A DNA stretch of 38,872 nt from an uncultured Flavobacteriales bacterium. GTDB lineage: Bacteria > Bacteroidota > Bacteroidia > Flavobacteriales > Flavobacteriaceae. Location: the NCBI GenBank assembly GCA_913063255.1, contig CAJXYJ010000010.1:1-38872 (forward strand), read 5' to 3'. Under the pieces are notes generated by a model, which was not told where the DNA came from, did not search any database, and saw nothing but the letters and a program-made list of their open reading frames with translations. This document shows, piece by piece, positions 34,707 through 38,872 of this stretch. The translations under genes and the position numbers were made by a program. The first letter of the stretch is position 1, and the number at the start of each line of letters is the position of its first letter.

Positions 34707-35231
34707 TTAATGATCATTTTCAACTTTATCCATATTATACAGTACCATCCCATCCCCTTGATAACTGGAAGTGATTAAAAACTGCACTTTTCTTTTAATT
34801 TCCTTTTCTACTTTTACAGAGAGTTGGTCTATATAATCGGTGTTTAATTGTTTCCCTTCTATAATCACCTCTATAGTTCCGGTATCTAATCCCTTGGAAT
34901 AATCACCTATAATTAGGATTCGCTCCACAGCTCCCATTCTTTCCAATACCATTTTTACGATAGATTCTAAACCTAGATATTGGTGGATGATTTTTTTTAT
35001 GGTTGCAAATAAGGGATGCTTAGTATTGGCGCTATAAGTGACTTTATTTTTATCGCTATGGGTTTCTAAATAACCCGCTTCACTTAAATTGTTTAGCTCT
35101 TTGCGAATAGCGTTGGTAGATTCATTAAACTCATTAGCCAATCCTCTTAGATAACCTATATTTTTTGGGTTCACAAAAAACTTTGTCAATAGACGTATTC
35201 GGGTCTTGGATGTGATTAAGGTTTCTAACAT
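34707..35231 (-). CDS. Winged-helix regulator with degenerate nucleotidyltransferase-like domain
   Basis: The 174-residue cytoplasmic protein has an N-terminal ArsR/MarR-like winged helix. TSKTRIRLLTKFF (8-20) is followed by LRGLANEFNESTNAIRKELNNLSEAGYLETHSDK, with the wing after residue 55. The C-terminal half (about 100-165) contains LIIGDYSKGLDTGTIEVII, which resembles the G-S-x(n)-G-x(n)-S-D-I-D loop of minimal nucleotidyltransferases, but the acidic pair is reduced to I-E-V. Such wHTH proteins head many flavobacterial polysaccharide loci. ATG was chosen over an upstream in-frame TTG because the latter lies inside the promoter's -7 element. It is the first gene of the capsule run and probably represses itself and the locus; this is inference. 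Confidence 0.8.
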   Translation of the reverse strand: MLETLITSKTRIRLLTKFFVNPKNIGYLRGLANEFNESTNAIRKELNNLSEAGYLETHSDKNKVTYSANTKHPLFATIKKIIHQYLGLESIVKMVLERMGAVERILIIGDYSKGLDTGTIEVIIEGKQLNTDYIDQLSVKVEKEIKRKVQFLITSSYQGDGMVLYNMDKVENDH

Positions 35232-35270
35232 AACAATAACGAGTAACAAAGGTACTCATTATTGTATGTT
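35227..35270. promoter_or_regulatory. Inverted repeat flanking the capsule-locus promoter (candidate operator)
   Basis: AACATAACAATAACGAGTA and TACTCATTATTGTATGTT are reverse complements apart from one mismatch and one extra base. Their 7-nt centre holds most of the -7 promoter element. The left arm includes the ATG of the regulator. Confidence 0.65.
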
Positions 35271-35276
35271 ATCAAA
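35247..35276 (-). promoter_or_regulatory. Promoter of the capsule locus
   Basis: On the minus strand TTTG is followed after 18 nt by TACCTTTG, an exact TAnnTTTG. This is the best match to the Bacteroidetes housekeeping sigma consensus in the window. The ATG of the regulator lies 15 nt after the -7 element, so the leader is very short. Confidence 0.7.
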
Positions 35277-35387
35277 ATTTTATTTTAAGAAATAATTTAG
35301 TATTGACAGTTAAAAGATATAAGATCACTACTCTTTTAGAATCAAGAACAAAGACCAGATGGAAACCAATTAATAAACATTAAGTTT

Positions 35388-36467
35388 TTATAATTGTTTT
35401 CCCTTTAAATTATTGTCTATTACACTCATATACTTTTCAATCGTTCTTTCTTTTAAATAGTCTAAAAACTGAAAATTACTTTTATCTCTATTTTCAATTG
35501 GATCCAAAGCCTTATGCAATGCATTTTCTAGGCTTTCTTGATCGTTTGGTTCTGCCAGAAATAAGCCCGAAATATTATTAATATCCCCTGCACAGATCGT
35601 AGAAACAACCCTTTCGTTTTGAGACATCATTTGTAATAATACATTTGGGAATCCTTCTATGGTGGAGGAAAGCACAGCAGCTTTTGCTTTTTTAAAGTAG
35701 GGATAGATATTATTTACAAAGCCAATAAGTAGTACCTCTCCAACCATTTCTAGTTCTTCCACCAAATCTTCTAATTCTTTTCTTAATTCCCCCTCACCCA
35801 GTAGAATCAATTTTATATTGGGATGCTCTTTTTTACTATTTTTAAAAGCTCTTATAAGAATATCGAATCCTTTTCTCGGCATTAATCTTCCAGCAGAAAC
35901 AATAAACTCCGTTTCTCCCATATCGATACTTTCATTTTGAATTTCAGTAGAAGGAAAAAGGAAAGGATTATGTATTGAAACAATATTCATACGGTTATTT
36001 AGATAGGGCAAATTTTCAATAAGTCTCTCCTTCATTAAATTGGTTTGTGTGATTAGAAGATCTATATTTTTATATCCGAAATAATATGCCAAGCGATATT
36101 TAAATAACTTGAAGCCTTTATAGAAGTAGATGATGGAAAAAGATTCTCTAGCAATAAAATGTTTTGTTTTAATAATTTTTAAACCAATCATTTTTCCAAT
36201 TAAGGCATTCATATTTACATGGGAGGAAAAAATCCTATCAAAAAGGCTTCTATTTTTGCAAAAATGAAATACCATTTTAAGGATATTATTATTAAAATAG
36301 GTAATCGAAAATAAATTAGAATCTAGTTCCTCATAATAACGACTCTGCTTCTTTTTAAAAATAAAATAACGCACCTTAATTCCTTTAGATACGTAATGTC
36401 TGGCTATCTGCTTTAGAACCTGCTCTGCTCCTCCTGGAAGATCTGAAATAGAAAATATAGCTATCAC
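35388..36467 (-). CDS. GT4 glycosyltransferase
   Basis: The 359-residue GT-B enzyme begins IAIFSISDLPGGAEQVLKQIARHY, with the GGAE loop. FIVSAGRLMPRKGFDILIRAF (about 190-210) and STIEGFPNVLLQMMSQNERVVST (about 268-290) follow; the second Glu of E-x7-E is replaced by Gln. It should add a sugar to a surface glycan, donor unknown. The start is GTG. It lies downstream of the second flippase (27 nt) and upstream of the regulator, outside the main promoter's transcript, so it belongs to the upstream unit. Confidence 0.87.
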   Translation of the reverse strand: MIAIFSISDLPGGAEQVLKQIARHYVSKGIKVRYFIFKKKQSRYYEELDSNLFSITYFNNNILKMVFHFCKNRSLFDRIFSSHVNMNALIGKMIGLKIIKTKHFIARESFSIIYFYKGFKLFKYRLAYYFGYKNIDLLITQTNLMKERLIENLPYLNNRMNIVSIHNPFLFPSTEIQNESIDMGETEFIVSAGRLMPRKGFDILIRAFKNSKKEHPNIKLILLGEGELRKELEDLVEELEMVGEVLLIGFVNNIYPYFKKAKAAVLSSTIEGFPNVLLQMMSQNERVVSTICAGDINNISGLFLAEPNDQESLENALHKALDPIENRDKSNFQFLDYLKERTIEKYMSVIDNNLKGKQL

Positions 36468-36494
36468 TTTTATTTTTATTAGCTCTAAATATTT

Positions 36495-37841
36495 TTATAA
36501 TTCCAATTTATTTAAAAAAAACTCTTTCTTTAAAAACCCCTTGTTAAATATGGTGGTATTGATTTTTAATTTTCTTTTTATGAAATTAACCATCAACATA
36601 TTTTGTAATATAAGAATACTACTAAAAACTATTGCTGCACCAATTACATCGTAATAATAAATAAGTGGTACACTTATCATAGCACCTATTATAAGCATTT
36701 GAAATTGATTTTTTGAAAAGTATTTTTGATTCCCTGTCATATTTAAAACTTCACCCGTTGGGCCTGTCATAGCATGGATCAATTGTCCAATACATATAAT
36801 AACCAAAGGAATATAGGAAACTATATAATTTGCGCCAAAAAATACATTTAAAATCGGTTTACCGAAAAGAAAAAATATAATTGCAACAGGAAATGAAAAA
36901 ACAAAAACAATTAAAGAGGATTTAGTAATAACTCGCTGCAGGGTTATTTTTTGATTATCCTCAAACAATGAAGATAAATAAGGTGAAATTGCTGAATTTA
37001 TAGCACCAGATGTATACGAAACTAATTTGGCTCCCCGCATGGCTATTTCAAAAATAGCTACGGCTTCAATGGCTCCAAAAATTGCCAATACATAGATTAA
37101 TAATTTAGATTTTATGGCTTTGCTCCCACTTGTTATGGAATAAGGAATCGCCTCTTTTAACCAAAATTTATTTTTAAATATTGGTTGCACATTTTTCAAT
37201 CGATTAAGAAGTTTCTTCTTTAAAAATACATATCCTATTATAAATGCTACTAAAGCTGCGATACTGTGATATATCATTGCATTTTGAGGTGCTATTTTTA
37301 TATCTGAAAAATATACCGTTACTAATAAACCACAAAAGAAAAAATTACGTAATAGTGTTTCCGGCAATTGACCTAAGATTATATATTTCAACCCCCTTAA
37401 TGCTGCCCCTCTCAAGGACCCAAATACTAGAATAGGCAAAAGTATAAGTGCATACCAGAAAGTTTCCACAACATTTACAGAATAGCTTTTCCACCATAAT
37501 AAATAGGAAGTAAAAGCAATTATAAGTGTAATTAAATAAGTTAATAACGCTAATTGATTAGATCGTATTAATAGCCCTTTAATAGCTGGTTTATTATTTA
37601 AAACTATATATTTTGAAATATACCTCGTAATTAAAGTTGGCAAACCCAAAGAAACTGGAATAGTGATGATGTTTATGGTAGTAAATGCAAGAATATAAAT
37701 TCCAAAATCTTTAACAGATAAAAGATGGGTAAGTAATATTCCGTTTAAAAGAGCAAAAAATGCAGATAAAATCTTAACCCCTAAAGCACCAACAGCTGCA
37801 GTCTTAATATGCTGGCTGTTAACAAACTTTCGAATCTTCAA
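36495..37841 (-). CDS. Second Wzx-type flippase/oligosaccharide transporter
   Basis: The 448-residue integral membrane protein has about 12 helices and the polysaccharide-transporter opening HIKTAAVGALGVKILSAFFALLNGILLTHLLSVKDFGIYILAF. GATGEVLNMTGNQKYF-like text appears as TGPTGEVLNMTGNQKYFSKN near 361-380, a MATE/PST family loop. It differs clearly from the flippase at 33124. The best start appears to be TTG, 12 nt after the outer-membrane gene's stop; no upstream ATG is in frame before a stop. It may serve a second glycan, or a modified form of the same one. Confidence 0.86.
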   Translation of the reverse strand: MKIRKFVNSQHIKTAAVGALGVKILSAFFALLNGILLTHLLSVKDFGIYILAFTTINIITIPVSLGLPTLITRYISKYIVLNNKPAIKGLLIRSNQLALLTYLITLIIAFTSYLLWWKSYSVNVVETFWYALILLPILVFGSLRGAALRGLKYIILGQLPETLLRNFFFCGLLVTVYFSDIKIAPQNAMIYHSIAALVAFIIGYVFLKKKLLNRLKNVQPIFKNKFWLKEAIPYSITSGSKAIKSKLLIYVLAIFGAIEAVAIFEIAMRGAKLVSYTSGAINSAISPYLSSLFEDNQKITLQRVITKSSLIVFVFSFPVAIIFFLFGKPILNVFFGANYIVSYIPLVIICIGQLIHAMTGPTGEVLNMTGNQKYFSKNQFQMLIIGAMISVPLIYYYDVIGAAIVFSSILILQNMLMVNFIKRKLKINTTIFNKGFLKKEFFLNKLEL

Positions 37842-37853
37842 GGGGATAATTAT

Positions 37854-38495
37854 TTAATACCAATCTGCGTGATCTCTTCTTTTTCCAAAATATACATTTA
37901 GACCTACTGTAAAGTTAATAAAACCTCCAGTGACTGAATTATATTTAGGATCAATTAAAATCCCACCATAATTGTAATGTTGTTTAAAGTTTACAATATA
38001 ACTTAAATCGGTGGTCAGTGCAACTCGATTAGAAATTTTATATTTTGGAGTAATTCCAATAGATAAACTTCCTATTTTCTCAACATTACTAATACTTTTA
38101 GGTTGTGCAAAAGTAATTCCTACTCCAGTATGAGCCTGTATTTGAAAAGTTCGATTTCTACTAAATGAGATGTTAAATATTTCTGATAAGCTAAATACTG
38201 CATCAATTCCAACTCTGTTGTAAGTAACCGCTAATTCGCTAGTGTTTGCATATTGAAAACGATCGTAAGCATAACTTAATTTAAATCCATAATATGAATT
38301 TACCATATAACGCCCACCAATATCAAAATGCTTAAATTCGGAAAAGGAATTTACTTCAAAGCCAGAATTATCTTTCGGACTAATTGGATGATTTAAACCA
38401 TATGCGGCTTCCAAAGAAAATTTATTGTATTTACTCTCTTGTGAGTACATAAATGTTACGCATAGCAAAGCTGCTATGAGGGTGATTTTTTTCAT
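37854..38495 (-). CDS. Outer-membrane beta-barrel protein
   Basis: The 213-residue protein has a signal peptide (about 1-19, KKITLIAALLCVTFMYSQ). About eight amphipathic strands with alternating aromatic residues follow (GGRYMVNSYYGFKLSYAYDRF, IGITPKYKISNRVALTTDLSYIV, FINFTVGLNVYFG). This matches small OmpA-like or OprF-like barrels lacking a peptidoglycan-binding domain. No role in glycan export can be shown from sequence. It is 12 nt upstream of the second flippase gene, so the two are cotranscribed. The tail HADWY after the last strand is short. Confidence 0.8.
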   Translation of the reverse strand: MKKITLIAALLCVTFMYSQESKYNKFSLEAAYGLNHPISPKDNSGFEVNSFSEFKHFDIGGRYMVNSYYGFKLSYAYDRFQYANTSELAVTYNRVGIDAVFSLSEIFNISFSRNRTFQIQAHTGVGITFAQPKSISNVEKIGSLSIGITPKYKISNRVALTTDLSYIVNFKQHYNYGGILIDPKYNSVTGGFINFTVGLNVYFGKRRDHADWY

Positions 38496-38590
38496 AAGTA
38501 GGTATTTATTTGGGATTGCTAATATATATTAAAAACAACAAGCCCCAAGCGCAATTAATGAAAAAGCGAATTTAAAATATCAGGCCTCCA

Positions 38591-38872
38591 TTACTTTAAT
38601 CCATAAGTCACTCTATTCCAGATGCGTTCATGAATATAAAATAAAATCATTTTAGTAATTAACTCCGTAAAGCCAATTTTAAATCCCGTAAAAGGATTTC
38701 CCGTAATAATCCAAGAGATTACAATCGTATCTAAAGTGCCTATTCCTCTCCAAGAAAATGTTTTTACCAGGTCCCTTTTTCTGCTATTTATAAGCAGATT
38801 ATTCTTGTCTAGATTAATTTTATACCAAATGTGTTCATGAAAGTAATACAAAATCATTTTTGTAAAAATTTC
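38591..38872 (-). CDS. DUF2061 membrane protein, partial at window edge
   Basis: The frame is open to the window end, giving 93 residues of the C-terminal part. It contains a full DUF2061 unit (KTFSWRGIGTLDTIVISWIITGNPFTGFKIGFTELITKMILFYIHERIW) and, before it, the tail of another unit (EIFTKMILYYFHEHIW). The protein is therefore a tandem duplication of this small two-helix membrane domain. Function is unknown; in some relatives the domain is linked to sulphate-assimilation genes. The N-terminus is outside the window. Confidence 0.8.
   Translation of the reverse strand, partial: EIFTKMILYYFHEHIWYKINLDKNNLLINSRKRDLVKTFSWRGIGTLDTIVISWIITGNPFTGFKIGFTELITKMILFYIHERIWNRVTYGLK

Noticed and set aside
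35229-35249. TTG start adding six residues to the winged-helix regulator
   Set aside because: That codon lies in the TAnnTTTG promoter element itself, so it would be upstream of the transcript; the ATG at 35231 gives a normal wHTH start.

Overview
The window looks like chromosome from a low-GC marine or soil Flavobacteriaceae species (Bacteroidota). The evidence is gliding genes gldF and gldG, three proteins with type IX secretion (T9SS) C-terminal sorting domains, promoters of the Bacteroidetes type (TTG, about 18-19 nt, TAnnTTTG), A/T-rich intergenic DNA, and a flavobacterial-style capsule locus. No rRNA, tRNA, CRISPR array, insertion sequence or prophage gene was seen.

Layout. (1) 1-4240, plus strand: the end of a SAM hydroxide adenosyltransferase gene, a small ABM-fold monooxygenase, gldF-gldG and dnaN, closed by a strong hairpin terminator facing a DUF4870 membrane protein. 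(2) 4600-7100: a repeat-bearing intergenic stretch, mnmE, then a Crp/Fnr-type regulator on the minus strand. (3) 7100-12120, plus strand: a secreted alpha/beta hydrolase and two secreted seven-repeat VCBS/FG-GAP propeller proteins. All three start MKTK and end in related T9SS sorting domains. In the first two genes the 3' ends are nearly identical DNA. (4) 12138-35231, minus strand: a run of 20 genes for a Wzx/Wzy-type surface polysaccharide. It begins with a winged-helix regulator preceded by a well-formed promoter inside an inverted repeat. (5) 35388-38872, minus strand: a further glycosyltransferase, a second flippase, an outer-membrane beta-barrel protein and a DUF2061 protein cut by the window end.

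How the capsule locus appears to work (inference from families). PglF/WbpM-, PglE- and PglD-type enzymes make UDP-di-N-acetylbacillosamine, and a PglC-type transferase loads the phosphosugar onto undecaprenyl phosphate. Up to three GT4, two GT2 and two GT8 enzymes extend the repeat unit (a fourth GT4 lies upstream of the regulator). A polysaccharide pyruvyl transferase, a TupA-like ATP-grasp ligase and a CapA-family protein may decorate it with pyruvate and amino acids. Wzx flips the unit, an EpsG-family protein polymerises it, and Wza, Wzc and Wzi-type proteins export and assemble the polymer.

The most unusual points are the regulator, which seems to join a winged helix to a degenerate nucleotidyltransferase-like domain and sits under a palindromic promoter; the CapA plus TupA-like pair inside a Wzy locus; a perfect 17-bp-arm inverted repeat inside a GT8 coding sequence; and shared leader and sorting-domain DNA around unrelated secreted proteins.
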